The position numbers were made by a program, and so were the translations under genes. Of a stretch of 44,262 nucleotides of DNA, positions 16,105 through 25,031 are shown one piece after another. Source of the stretch: Halobacteriales archaeon QS_9_68_42 (GTDB lineage: Archaea > Halobacteriota > Halobacteria > Halobacteriales > Haloarculaceae); contig PXSE01000106.1 in NCBI GenBank assembly GCA_003022905.1, positions 1 to 44,262 on the forward strand, in the 5' to 3' direction. The first letter of the stretch is position 1. Every line of letters begins with the position of its first letter. Below the pieces are notes generated by a model that saw only the letters and a program-made list of their open reading frames with translations, ran no database searches and was not told where the DNA came from.

Positions 16105-16137
16105 CGGGATTAAGTCACGGCGGGGCCAACCCCTGCC

Positions 16138-17367
16138 GTGTCGCGCAACGCGCCGTTCGTCGTCGCTCTCGTCTCCGGGTCCCACGTTGTCAACCACGCG
16201 TATCTACTGCTGTTCGCTCCTGCCTTCCCGCCCCTCGGCGCGGAGTTCGGCGTCCCGGTTGCGGCGCTCGGCCTCGCCGTCGGCCTCGTCAACGCCGTCG
16301 TCACCGCCGGGCAGTTGCCGCTCGGCTACGTCTCCGACACCTACAGTCACGGAGCCGTCCTCGTCGGCTCGCTGGCCGTCGGCACGCTCGGTGCCGCGCT
16401 GGCCGCCCTCGCTTCCTCCTACCGCGGTCTGCTCGTCGCCGCGGCGGCGATGGGCACGGGCGTCGCCGGCCACCACCCCGCCCACTACCCGCTCATCTCC
16501 GCGACGGTCCCCGACGCCTACCGGTCGCGGGCGTACAGCCTCCACGGCTTCGCCGGCGCCCTCGGACTTGCTCTCCCGTTCGCGGCCGTCCCCGCGGCCG
16601 TCGCGCTCGGCTACGGCTGGCGGGCCGCCTTCGGCGCTATCGCCGCCCTCGGCGCCTGTTACACCGTCGTTGCGGCCCTCGCCGTGTGGCGGCTCCCCCG
16701 CGAGGTGGCCCGCGCCGGTGCGGTGGCCCGCGACGAGACCGGGTCGGCGGCCGACGCCCGGTCGCTCGGCGAGCGGTTCCACGCGTACCTCCGGACGGCC
16801 ACCACTCCGCTCATCGTTCTCCTGACGGCGCTGTGGTTCGTCAACAGCGCCGCCGCCTGGGGCGTCCGCACCTACGCCGCGACCGTCCTGGATGCCGGCT
16901 ACGGACTGGAGGCGGGGACCGCAAGCCTCGTCGCCAGCGCCATGTTCGTGGTCGGCGCCGTCGTCCTGCTCGGCGGCGGCTACCTCGGCGACCGGGTTGG
17001 CCCGCTGCCGCTGTTGTTCGCGGGATACGGCTCGCTGGTCGTGCTGGCGAGCCTGCTCTCGACGGCGCTGCTGCCGGCCGTCGCCGCCGTGGGCGTCGTG
17101 CTGGCGCTCGCGGCGACCATCGACCTCTCGCGGCCCGCCAGGTCGACGCTGACCGATGTCGCCTCCGAGCGCCGCGACGTCGGCAAGAACTTCGCGCTGA
17201 TGACCGTCGGTATCTCGGCGGGCGGCGCCGTCGCCCCGCCGTCGTACGGCTATGTCATCGACGCTGCCGGCGTCGAGGCGGCGTTTCTCTGCATCGCGGC
17301 GACGGCCGCCCTCGCGCTGGGGCTGTCCGTCGCGCTCGCGTGGACTCCTGGTGAGGCCGGTAGGTAG
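16138..17367 (+). CDS. Major facilitator superfamily transporter
   Basis: 409 residues starting at GTG 16138 (MSRNAPFVVALVSGSHVVNH), with about 12 hydrophobic helices in two halves joined by a charged loop near residues 185-215. MFS features are the helix 2-3 loop 'GYVSDTYSHG', 'GTGVAGHHPAHYPLIS' in helix 4, and the second-half copy 'GGYLGDRVG'. It resembles fosmidomycin-resistance/cyanate-type MFS proteins in having the HxxNH-like first helix and HHPAHYP motif. Substrate unknown. A T6 run 13 bp after the stop is a likely terminator. Confidence 0.88.
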   Translation: MSRNAPFVVALVSGSHVVNHAYLLLFAPAFPPLGAEFGVPVAALGLAVGLVNAVVTAGQLPLGYVSDTYSHGAVLVGSLAVGTLGAALAALASSYRGLLVAAAAMGTGVAGHHPAHYPLISATVPDAYRSRAYSLHGFAGALGLALPFAAVPAAVALGYGWRAAFGAIAALGACYTVVAALAVWRLPREVARAGAVARDETGSAADARSLGERFHAYLRTATTPLIVLLTALWFVNSAAAWGVRTYAATVLDAGYGLEAGTASLVASAMFVVGAVVLLGGGYLGDRVGPLPLLFAGYGSLVVLASLLSTALLPAVAAVGVVLALAATIDLSRPARSTLTDVASERRDVGKNFALMTVGISAGGAVAPPSYGYVIDAAGVEAAFLCIAATAALALGLSVALAWTPGEAGR

Positions 17368-17379
17368 CTATCGTGGTGA

Positions 17380-17385
17380 TTTTTT
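17380..17385 (+). terminator. Oligo-T terminator after the MFS gene
   Basis: TTTTTT occurs 13 bp downstream of the stop codon in a GC-rich setting (GTGATTTTTTCCCGGG). Archaeal RNA polymerase terminates at such T runs without needing a hairpin. Confidence 0.4.
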
Positions 17386-17583
17386 CCCGGGGGACCGCAC
17401 GCCTTCATGCGGTCGATACCGAAACGACTCGCACTGCCGGCGAGGGTGTCATAGAACTATTCACAAGGTATTGATTTCATCTGGATCCCAGTGAACTGGC
17501 TGGGAGGTAGACATACGTACTGATCGTTGGTTCCAATCCTCCTCGAAGTATTTACGATAACCGATGTTATATACCTGTGATAG

Positions 17584-18246
17584 ATGCACACAACACAAGA
17601 ATTGGAGAGTGCCTCGTTCGAGTATCGGGTTGATGGAGATGTCGTTTCCCGAGAAACGGTGATGCCGTCCGTGACCTCTGAGGACCGCTTAGGTGTCGTG
17701 ATGGGGACAGGGGGTGAAGGGCTCGGTGCTGGTAGCTTCATTCTTTCATGTATCATTGCGTTCTATGATCATCTCGGAGAAACACGTGAAGAGGATTTCT
17801 TCGAGTATCCGGACTACTATACCTTTCAGACGTCCGCCGACCTAGCGGATTACCGGATGCTCGACATCTATCCTGATCACAAGAACGTCAGTGTCGAGCC
17901 TACGGCAGAGCAGCTCCTGCGAGCAATCAACGACCGGGCGATAACGACGCTTCTGGTTCCGGATATATCACCGACATCACAGGACGTAGCTGATATTACC
18001 CTCCAGAGTGCTCATCGGCGAATTGACCACTGTTATACGTATGCTCCAGACGGGTGCCCGAGCAATGTGGATTTTTCGATCCGTCATCCACGCCAGCCAG
18101 TACATGACTGGTTCAAGACGACTACCGAGTCGCTCCACGGCGACTCCACGACGTGTGTCCCATTATTTGGTCCCGACGACGACTGGATACTCCAGCAATT
18201 CCGGGAAATCTCAGTCGAGCAGGCGCTTGAACGCCTGCCAGTTTAG
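17584..18246 (+). CDS. Orphan protein of unknown function in an AT-richer patch
   Basis: 220 residues, globular, with no signal peptide or membrane helix. Notable stretches are 'RLGVVMGTGGEGLGAGSFIL', 'FEYPDYYTFQTSADLADYRM', 'DIYPDHKNVSVEPTAEQL' and 'INDRAITTLLVPDIS'. The composition looks like a real soluble enzyme or binding protein, but I do not recognise the family with certainty. Codon use is clearly less GC3-biased than in the neighbours, suggesting recent acquisition. A strong TATA (TTATATA, 17567-17573) lies only about 14 nt before the ATG. The true start may therefore be downstream (TTG 17602 or ATG 17662), or another promoter is used. The 230 bp after the stop contain no gene I can support. 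Confidence 0.65.
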   Translation: MHTTQELESASFEYRVDGDVVSRETVMPSVTSEDRLGVVMGTGGEGLGAGSFILSCIIAFYDHLGETREEDFFEYPDYYTFQTSADLADYRMLDIYPDHKNVSVEPTAEQLLRAINDRAITTLLVPDISPTSQDVADITLQSAHRRIDHCYTYAPDGCPSNVDFSIRHPRQPVHDWFKTTTESLHGDSTTCVPLFGPDDDWILQQFREISVEQALERLPV

Positions 18247-18476
18247 AAATCTTCTGGGAGATATGCTCTCCGCCTGATCGATCACTATGCCGGCTGTATC
18301 AACTGATTCAGCAGAGCGGAATACAGGGTATGTGAACCGTTGTATGACATCCTCACTGCCGGCTGTAGTTCTTTCGAGATTCCTCGGCGACATCCGGTTG
18401 AATACCATCCAGAACCCCATCTTCCGGACGGGACCGCTTCACGCAGTTACGGCCGACAGTATCACAGCAGTCAGTA

Positions 18477-20100
18477 TCAGTCGTCGTCCGGCGCCGCCTC
18501 CTCCGGGACGCGGCCCTCGACGAGCGATTCGTTGCTGTACTGCTCGCGGATGTCCTTCTTCGAGAACTTCCCAGTGGCCGTCTTCGGTATCTCCTCGATG
18601 TACTCGACGCTGTCGGGGAGCCACCACTCGGGGTAGTCCTCGCCGAGCATGTCCGTAATCTCGGACTCCAGCGTCGACTCGTCGGCGTCGCCCCCGGGGA
18701 CGACGAACGCTACCGGTCGTTCCTGCCACCGCTCGTGGGGAACGCCGACCACCGCCGCCTCCGTCACGTCGTCGTGGGCCATGACTGCGTTCTCCAGTTC
18801 GACCGAGGAGATCCACTCCCCGCCGGACTTAATGACGTCCTTGGCGCGGTCGACGATCTTGATGTACCCCTCCTTGTCGACGGTGACGACGTCGCCCGTC
18901 TTCAGCCACCTCCCGGAAGACGTACGCCCTTTCGACTCCCCGCTCGCGGGGACCTCCTCGAAATCCTCCTCGTTGGCCTCCGGCCGCTTGAAGTACTCTT
19001 GAGTGACCCACGGGCCCCGAACCCACAGTTCGCCGAACTCCTCGCCGTCCTGCTCGATTTCGTTGCCTTCCTCGTCGATAACCCTGAACTCCAGGCCGGG
19101 CACCATGAGCCCCTGCTTGGCGCGGTGCTCGAGCTGGGTGTCGTAGTCGGCGTCCTGAAGACTGGACTTCAGGTGTGAAACCGACCCGATGGGCGACATC
19201 TCGGTCATACCCCACGCGTGCAGCAACTCGACGCCGCGGTCGTCGAACCACCGTATCATCGACTCGGGGGCGGCCGACCCGCCGACGACGACGGTATCGA
19301 GCGCCGAGAGGTCGACGTCGTTGTCCTCGGTGTACTCCATGAGGCCGAGCCACACCGTCGGTACACCGGCGGTGATGGTAACGCCCTCCTCCTCGATGAG
19401 GCGGGCGACATCCTCGGGTTCCGGCGACGGACCGGGGTAGACGTGCTTGGCGCCGCCGGCCGTCGCCGCGAACGGCATTCCCCAGGCGTTGACGTGGAAC
19501 ATCGGAACGACGGGCATCACCACGTCGTCGTCGGCCATCGGGATGCCCTGCGGCGTCAGCGTCGCCATCGTGTGGCTCCACAGCATCTTGTGGGTGTACT
19601 CGACGCCAGTCGTACTCGGCCGGATGGCCCTCAAGGAACGACTCGTAGGGCTCGGCGTCGAGCGCCTCCGTCCCGCTCTCGGACATCACGACGAACTCGA
19701 CGCCCTCGAACTCCGGGGCGTCCTCGGCCGCGGCCGCCAGTTTCGGCGCCAGCGACTCGTCGACGAACATCAGCTCGTCGTCGGCACTGTCGACGATGTA
19801 CTGGATGTGCTCGTCCGGCAGAAGCGGGTTGATGGTGTGCAACTGTGCGCCGATGGTCGGGACCGCGAAGTACGTCTCGAAGTGACGGTGGTGATTCCAG
19901 CAGAACGTGCCGACGCGGTCGCCCTCCTCGATGCCGTGTGCCTCGAGGGCGTTGGCCAGTCGTGCGGTCCGGTCGTCGTACTCGTCGTAGGTGTACCGCT
20001 CTACGCCCTCGTGGGTACGGGAGACGATCTCCGTGTCGGGATGGAGGTTCGCCGCGCGCCACAGGAAGGGTCGGAGCGTCTGGTCTGTTCCTCCGGGCAT
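18477..20100 (-). pseudogene. Acyl-CoA synthetase (AMP-binding), interrupted by deletion of the P-loop motif
   Basis: Residues 1-165 from ATG 20100 (MPGGTDQTLRPFLWRAANLH) and the C-terminal ~375 residues (from 19604) both read as a long/medium-chain fatty-acid-CoA ligase: 'VGTFCWNHHRHFETYFAVP', 'PMFHVNAWGMPF', 'AWGMTEMSPIGS', 'KTGDVVTVDKEGYIKIVDR', 'KDVIKSGGEWISSVELEN' and 'PKTATGKFSKKDIR' with the adenylation Lys. Between 'HPAEYDW' and 'VEYTHKML' at about 19605 the frame shifts. The expected block with the ATP-binding TSGTTGxPKG signature (about 20-30 residues) is missing. Without it adenylation should not work, so the gene is broken or the sequence is in error. Monocistronic on the minus strand. 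Confidence 0.88.
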
Positions 20101-20152
20101 CCTCGGTACGTACGGGCAATCGGAACTTGGTTCTTGCCACCGTCCTGCACGG

Positions 20153-20809
20153 CTATGCGACCCGTCGGCTAACCGCGAGTCCCTCCCCCAGCGGCAACAG
20201 CGTCGTCTCGAGGGCGTCGTCCCCGGCGACGTGTTCGAGGTAGTCGGCGACGCCGCGGGCCATCTCGCCGCCGCCCGCCTCGCCGTCGACCACCAGCCGG
20301 TGTATCTCCTCGAACTCGAACGGCCCGGCGGTCGTGTTGTCGGCAACGACGACGCCGCCGACCGGGAGCTTCCCGCGGACGGCCTCCAGCGCCTCGACGT
20401 AGCGGTCCTTCTCGTTATCGATGAGCACCACGTCGAACGGACCATCGTAGGCCTCGACGGTCTCGATGGCGTCGCCCAACTCGAACTGCGCCTTGACCCC
20501 GAAGTCGCCGCGGTCCATGTTCTCGCGGGCGTCGGCCAGTTCGTCAGCGTCCATCTCGGTCAGCACGATTTCGCCGTCGTTGGGCAGGGCGCGAGCGAAC
20601 CAGTACGCCGAGTAGCCGAACCCAGAGCCGAACTCGAAGACCCGCTCGGCGCCGACCAGCCCGGCTAATTGCTGGAGCCACCCGCCGACGGCCGGCCCGA
20701 CGGTCGGGAACCCGGTCTCGGCGGCCCGCTCGTCCATCTCCCGTATCACCTCGTCCGGCCGGCAACCGACGGCCTCGGCGAACGCCTCGACGTCGTCCGG
20801 AACGGTCAT
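20153..20809 (-). CDS. SAM-dependent O-methyltransferase
   Basis: 218 residues from ATG 20809. Class I methyltransferase fold of the catechol/caffeoyl-CoA O-methyltransferase family: helical cap ('EMDERAAETGFPTVGPAVGG'), SAM motif I 'VFEFGSGFGYSAYW' (58-70), 'EIVLTEMDADEL', 'DVVLIDNEKDRYVEALEAV', and 'GGVVVADNTTAGPF' with the metal-site Asp-Asn. A longer upstream frame is rejected because the family begins near MTVPDD. Acceptor substrate unknown. It stops 52 bp before the acyl-CoA ligase start and is on the same strand. Confidence 0.9.
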   Translation of the reverse strand: MTVPDDVEAFAEAVGCRPDEVIREMDERAAETGFPTVGPAVGGWLQQLAGLVGAERVFEFGSGFGYSAYWFARALPNDGEIVLTEMDADELADARENMDRGDFGVKAQFELGDAIETVEAYDGPFDVVLIDNEKDRYVEALEAVRGKLPVGGVVVADNTTAGPFEFEEIHRLVVDGEAGGGEMARGVADYLEHVAGDDALETTLLPLGEGLAVSRRVA

Positions 20810-20960
20810 GTGCGGTCCCTCGTGGCGTTCACAAAAAGGGCTACCGGCGGCCGAGAACATTGTATCGGGAAGCGGCTCAAGTGATAAAAAACACCGGACA
20901 TGCGACCCATCAGGCTCAGGTGGGTTCCCGCCGTAAGCGTAGTCAGAACCGGGTCCGTAG

Positions 20961-21104
20961 ATGTCGGATGAACTCATCGATTCGGTGTACGAGTGGCTGG
21001 AGGAACTCCGCCGCGATGTCGACGAGGAACAGTCGAAAAAGATACGCGAGGTCCAGCAGCTCGTCATCGGGGTCCAAGAGAGCGTCGAAGTGGACGAGGA
21101 TTGA
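20961..21104 (+). CDS. Short acidic helical protein (47 aa)
   Basis: ATG 20961 to TGA 21102-21104. The 47 residues start MSDELIDSVYEWLEELRRDV and end 'VQQLVIGVQESVEVDED', a nearly continuous amphipathic, acidic helix with GC3-biased codons. It is divergent from the methyltransferase and 120 bp upstream of the coiled-coil protein. No family recognised; it may be an oligomerising helix or adaptor. The start lacks a Shine-Dalgarno and has only a weak TATA candidate. Confidence 0.6.
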   Translation: MSDELIDSVYEWLEELRRDVDEEQSKKIREVQQLVIGVQESVEVDED

Positions 21105-21223
21105 GCCGGCACGCTGTGGTCTTCGAATAAAATAGAACCGGTATTGGACGGCGTCTGAGCAATTGTTTCGATACAGCCACTAAGTACTTAACAGCTGGTT
21201 GAATACTCTTCTCCCGGAGCATC

Positions 21224-22018
21224 ATGAGCGAGAATCCAGACCGGGGTCCTACCGAGGGCTCGGGACCGACGGACGAAGACCGCGACGAATCGGGGTCGGA
21301 CTCGACGGACGGGGACGTCCAGGACGAACAGGAGCGCCGCCTCGACGAGATGGAACAGCGCCTCGAGCGCAAGGAGGCCGAGCTCGACGAGCGTGAGCAG
21401 CGCCTCGAGCGGGAGGCCACCGAACTCGAGGGGCGGGAGGACGAACTGCTGGAGCGCCGCGAGGAAGTCGTCGAGTTGCGCGAGGAGGTCGAGGCACTCG
21501 AGAACGACATCGAGACCCGCGAGGAGCGACTCGACGAGCGGGAGGCCGCAATCGAGGAGCAGGAGCGGGACATCGAGAACCGGAAATCTGAACTCAACCG
21601 GAAGGAGCAGACCCTCCAGAACTACGTCGGGGACCAACTTCAGGAGGCCGAGAACCGTCTGGTCGAGACCGTCCGCGACGCGGTCCGCTCCTCGATGCAA
21701 AACGTCAACGTCGAGGGCGGCGGTGAAATCGACGAGGAGAAGCTCACGACGACAGTCCGGGAGAGCGTCGACTCCGCCGTCCAGCAGCAGGACCTCGAGA
21801 CCGACAGCAGCGCCTTCGGGGCCGTCCTGGGGTCGCTTCTGGCCTTCCTCGGCATCCTGCTGGTCGCCGGCGGCGTGGCCAACGGCCTGCTTACCTACGT
21901 CGAGACCGCGACGATCAGCCCGATTTTCGACCAGACCTCCGCGAACTACATCGCGGCGTCGGGTCTGGTCATCGTCGGCTTCGCGGCCAACCTCGCGGCC
22001 GCCGCCGGCCGGGTGTAA
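21224..22018 (+). CDS. Coiled-coil protein with C-terminal membrane hairpin
   Basis: 264 residues. An acidic disordered N-terminus (1-35) is followed by about 100 residues of heptad coiled coil made almost entirely of Glu, Arg, Leu and Asp ('LDEREQRLEREATELEGRED', 'ETREERLDEREAAIEEQERD'). A Gln/Val linker and two hydrophobic helices follow ('AVLGSLLAFLGILLVAGGVA' and 'ASGLVIVGFAANLAAAAG'). It looks like a membrane-anchored cytoplasmic spacer. The start is supported by GGAG at 21216-21219. A perfect palindrome TAAGTACTTA (21181-21190) lies upstream. No enzymatic domain; function unknown. Confidence 0.82.
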   Translation: MSENPDRGPTEGSGPTDEDRDESGSDSTDGDVQDEQERRLDEMEQRLERKEAELDEREQRLEREATELEGREDELLERREEVVELREEVEALENDIETREERLDEREAAIEEQERDIENRKSELNRKEQTLQNYVGDQLQEAENRLVETVRDAVRSSMQNVNVEGGGEIDEEKLTTTVRESVDSAVQQQDLETDSSAFGAVLGSLLAFLGILLVAGGVANGLLTYVETATISPIFDQTSANYIAASGLVIVGFAANLAAAAGRV

Positions 22019-22150
22019 CGCCCGGCGCGCCCGACGCTCTCCGGCCCGCTCTTGATCGGATAGCCGATGCTTCCCGTCCGGTCGGCAGACCCAGAGCGGC
22101 CCCGGCCCTCGGCGCCGAGCGTACGGCTGTGCGCCCCGACCGGCCGGTCG

Positions 22151-22723
22151 CTACTCCCGCCACTTGATGGAGCAGCCGCGGGAGGGCCGGAACTCGTCGG
22201 CCGGCTCCTCGCCGGCCAATACGCCCTCGATTGCGTCCCGCATCTCGAAGCCGGGGACGCTGGAGGGCTCCTCGTCGGGGTTCAGCGCGTCGTCGAACCG
22301 GCCGTGGTACGCCAGTCGGAACGTGTCATCGTCGTTGCGGAACAGGAACGGGTCGGGCGTACAGACGGCGCCGTAGGCCTCGGCGACCGCTTGTGACTCG
22401 TCGCGGAGGTACGCCGTCACGTCGATCTCGCCGGCCTCAACGTACTCGACCATCTTCTCGAGGGAGTCCTCGGGGTACTCCTCGGCGTCATTGGGGTTGA
22501 TGCCGACGACGGCAACCGACTCGTAGGCGTCGGCGATGTCGTTCATCGCGTCGAACTTCGCCTGCGCGTACGGACAGTGGTTACAGGTGAACACCACGAG
22601 TAGCGCGTCGTAGTTGTCAAAGTCCGAAAGCGAGTCCGTCCCGCCGTCGGTGCCCCGCAACCCGAACTCGGGAGCCCTGTCGCCGGGTTCGAGCGCGTCC
22701 GTCTCGGATTCCAGCGCGACCAT
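22151..22723 (-). CDS. Thioredoxin-like (AhpC/TSA-type) protein
   Basis: 190 residues from ATG 22723 (MVALESETDALEPGD); an upstream in-frame GTG at 22747 is less likely. Peroxiredoxin/TlpA-like fold: 'GDRAPEFGLRGTDGG', redox motif Cys47-x-x-Cys50 in 'VVFTCNHCPYAQAKFDAM', 'VVGINPNDAEEYPEDS', cis-Pro region 'YGAVCTPDPFLF' with an extra Cys, and 'YHGRFDDALNPDEEP'. The CNHCPY form marks a family usually called 'thioredoxin family protein'. It probably reduces or oxidises protein thiols or peroxides. No signal peptide, so cytoplasmic. Divergent from the LEA-repeat gene. Confidence 0.88.
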   Translation of the reverse strand: MVALESETDALEPGDRAPEFGLRGTDGGTDSLSDFDNYDALLVVFTCNHCPYAQAKFDAMNDIADAYESVAVVGINPNDAEEYPEDSLEKMVEYVEAGEIDVTAYLRDESQAVAEAYGAVCTPDPFLFRNDDDTFRLAYHGRFDDALNPDEEPSSVPGFEMRDAIEGVLAGEEPADEFRPSRGCSIKWRE

Positions 22724-22797
22724 GTCGGCCGTCGGGCCGCCAGTCACCTAAACGCATCCCCGGTTACCGCTAACGAGTTCCGATACGGTCCGTGGGG

Positions 22798-22809
22798 ATA
22801 TATTTAATT
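22798..22809 (+). promoter_or_regulatory. TATA box of the LEA-repeat gene
   Basis: The AT-rich ATATATTTAATT is centred about 24-27 nt before the GTG at 22827, in otherwise GC-rich DNA. This is a textbook haloarchaeal TATA for a leaderless mRNA and decides the GTG start. Confidence 0.6.
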
Positions 22810-22826
22810 GTCGAGTTCGGGAAAGT

Positions 22827-24641
22827 GTGGAATTGGAACCGACCCGATGGAACGCCGCGATCGCTCTCGCGGTCGTCGTCGGAGCCCTGCTGGTGGCGTC
22901 GGTCGTCGTTGCGGCCACCTTCGAAGGACCCCGCGTCGAGGGCACCGAAAGCGAGTTCGCGGCCGTCGAGCAGAACGAGTCGACGGTCGACACGCGGATC
23001 GTCCTCCGGAATCCGAACGGCGTGGCGGTCCCGGGCGGTGTCGGCCTGGACTACACCGTCTTCCTCAACGATGTCGCGGTCGCCCGCGGCACCGAGCGGA
23101 ACGTCGGCATCGGCCCCGGACGGGACGCCATCGAGACGACCGCTACCTTCGACAACAGGAGGATTCCGGCGTGGTGGATTACCCACATCAACAATGACGA
23201 GCGCTCGGTGATGTCGACGGAGGCCGACGTCAGCCTCGCGGGCCTGCCGATCGGGCCGACGCTGTCGGTCGAGCGACGGGAGATAGAGACGGACCTGTTG
23301 GGCCCGCTGGCGACGGAGAACGCCTCGCGAATCGCGGTCGGCGAGGCCGACCTGCTGGTCGTCGAGAACCAGACGGGCCGGTGGGGGGAGGCCGACGATG
23401 AGCGGACGCCGCTTGTCGTCTCCAGCGGGATGGAGAACGTCCACAACCGACCCGTCGAGATAGCCGGCACCGAGTACGAGATACGGATGAACGGGGTCGT
23501 CGTCGGGGCCGGCGAGACGGACGACGGCATCACCCTCCAGCCCGGCGAGTCGGCGACCTACGACGTCGAGGCCGTAATCGACACCCCGCGGATGCAGCGG
23601 TGGTGGGTGACCCACCTCCGCAACGACGAGTCGACAGACCTCCAGGTCGAGGTGTACGCCGTCGCTGAGGTGGACGGCGAGCGGAAGCGCCTTCCGCTCA
23701 CCATTTACGAGCGGCGGGCCGCCTTCGAGACGGACTTCCTCGACACGGGTCGGACGTCGGTCCGGCCGACCGAGGGCCGCGAGTCGAACGGGACCTTCGA
23801 GCAGGTGACCGTCGAGGGCTCCGAGAGCGAGTGGGGCGAGGTCCGCGACGACGAGACCGATGTCGTCACGGCCGTCGACCTGCGGAATCCCAACGAGGAT
23901 CGGTACGCCGACCTGCTGTCGCTCGTGGTCGACCAGCGGACCACCATCGCCGGGGTCACCGCCATCGACGACACCGACCGCGTCCGGGACGTCCCTGTGG
24001 GGGCCGGCCGGGTCCAGTTCGTGACGCAGAAGCCCCACTCGGTGGTCCCGGAGTGGTGGGCCGCCCATCTGCGGAACGGCGAGCGCTCTGCGGTCCGGAC
24101 CGAACTGGACGCCGAGGCCGACGTGGCGGTGACGCGACTGCCGGTCGACCTCAAGGACCGCAACTCGACGCTCGAAACGGACACCCTGGGCGACCTCAAC
24201 GACGACTCCGCGAGACCCGTCACGAGCGGCGGCCGGACGGTCCTGACGGTCCACTCGACGAGCGCCGAATACGTCGACCCGACGTCCGAGAAGGCGACAA
24301 TCGTGGTCAGGGCCGATCTCGAGAACGAGAACCCCCCCGAGTCGGTGACGATTCGCAAGGTAGACTACCGGATCGACATCAACGACGTGACGCTCGCCGA
24401 CGACCGAGCGCCGGAGAGCCACACGCTCGAACCGGGCGAGCGCCGGACCGTCGAGTTCACGCTGACGCTGGACAACTCGCGGATGGCGGCGTGGTGGCCC
24501 ACCCACGTCCGCCGCGGCGAGCGGTCGGTCATCCAGCGGAGCGCGACCGCGACCATCGAGACCGGCGGCGACGCCGAGCGGACCGAACTGGGCTTCCTTG
24601 CGGGCAACCAGACCGTCGAGAGCGACGTGCTCGCCGACTGA
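22827..24641 (+). CDS. Membrane-anchored protein with four LEA2/WHy-like repeats
   Basis: 604 residues. One N-terminal membrane helix (about 10-30, 'AIALAVVVGALLVASVVVAA') is followed by four ~130-residue beta-rich domains. They resemble the LEA type 2/water-stress (WHy) fold: 'VLRNPNGVAVPGG...LDYTVFLNDV', 'VHNRPVEIAGTEYEIRMNGV', 'DLRNPNEDRYADLLSLVVDQ' and 'DLENENPPESVTIRKVDYRI'. Each domain then has a PGE/GP turn and a distinctive WWxTH-type motif (PAWWITHINNDERS, QRWWVTHLRNDEST, PEWWAAHLRNGERS, AAWWPTHVRRGERS). It is predicted extracytoplasmic. The LEA assignment is by pattern; role unknown, possibly binding or stress protection at the cell surface. Confidence 0.82.
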   Translation: MELEPTRWNAAIALAVVVGALLVASVVVAATFEGPRVEGTESEFAAVEQNESTVDTRIVLRNPNGVAVPGGVGLDYTVFLNDVAVARGTERNVGIGPGRDAIETTATFDNRRIPAWWITHINNDERSVMSTEADVSLAGLPIGPTLSVERREIETDLLGPLATENASRIAVGEADLLVVENQTGRWGEADDERTPLVVSSGMENVHNRPVEIAGTEYEIRMNGVVVGAGETDDGITLQPGESATYDVEAVIDTPRMQRWWVTHLRNDESTDLQVEVYAVAEVDGERKRLPLTIYERRAAFETDFLDTGRTSVRPTEGRESNGTFEQVTVEGSESEWGEVRDDETDVVTAVDLRNPNEDRYADLLSLVVDQRTTIAGVTAIDDTDRVRDVPVGAGRVQFVTQKPHSVVPEWWAAHLRNGERSAVRTELDAEADVAVTRLPVDLKDRNSTLETDTLGDLNDDSARPVTSGGRTVLTVHSTSAEYVDPTSEKATIVVRADLENENPPESVTIRKVDYRIDINDVTLADDRAPESHTLEPGERRTVEFTLTLDNSRMAAWWPTHVRRGERSVIQRSATATIETGGDAERTELGFLAGNQTVESDVLAD

Positions 24642-25031
24642 CGGGGTTCCGATACCGCCGCCACTCCGGACACGCCACACCGGCGAGCGATACCGCGCCG
24701 CTGGTCGCTAACGTGGCTAATAAGCTCCGTCGATGCGGCACCTCGGCCTTCTAAACAATCGGGGAGTTCCTGGCCCTCCTCATTTCTTCTCCCGAGGATC
24801 ATCGTTCCTGGCGATTGGGCAAAACAATGTCGGCCTCAGCGTTACGTTATCAGCTGTTGCGGATACGATTTTTTAGTTTCGGACGCCGGCGGCGTGATCT
24901 CGTCGTCTTCCTCTCACCCTTTAACAGTCGGTGGCGGTAGACCCCCGCCTGTCGTTAAAGCCGTGGACCCGATGCCCTCAACCCTCGTGTCTCCGCCCCC
25001 GAATTAAAAGACGAAGTAGCGTCAACATCTA
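24642..25031. other. Gene-free stretch leading into the accessory island, with repeat copy R1
   Basis: No convincing gene lies on either strand. A T-rich CGATTTTTTAG near 24870 could terminate the LEA-repeat transcript. From about 24940 to the vapB start at 25032 the DNA matches the sequence before the second vapB (30890-30986), including CCGCCTGT..GTTAA, GCCGTGGACCC, CTCGTGTCTCC and AAAAGACGAAGTAGCGTCAAC. This is copy R1 of a four-copy non-coding repeat. Confidence 0.6.

Noticed and set aside
18211..18476. Short frames on both strands after the orphan gene
   Set aside because: Neither strand gives consistent codon bias or a recognisable family; could be debris but cannot be supported.
20810..20979. 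N-terminal extension of the O-methyltransferase starting MSSSDIYGPG
   Set aside because: The family starts near the ATG at 20809 and the extension overlaps the divergent 47-aa gene's start.
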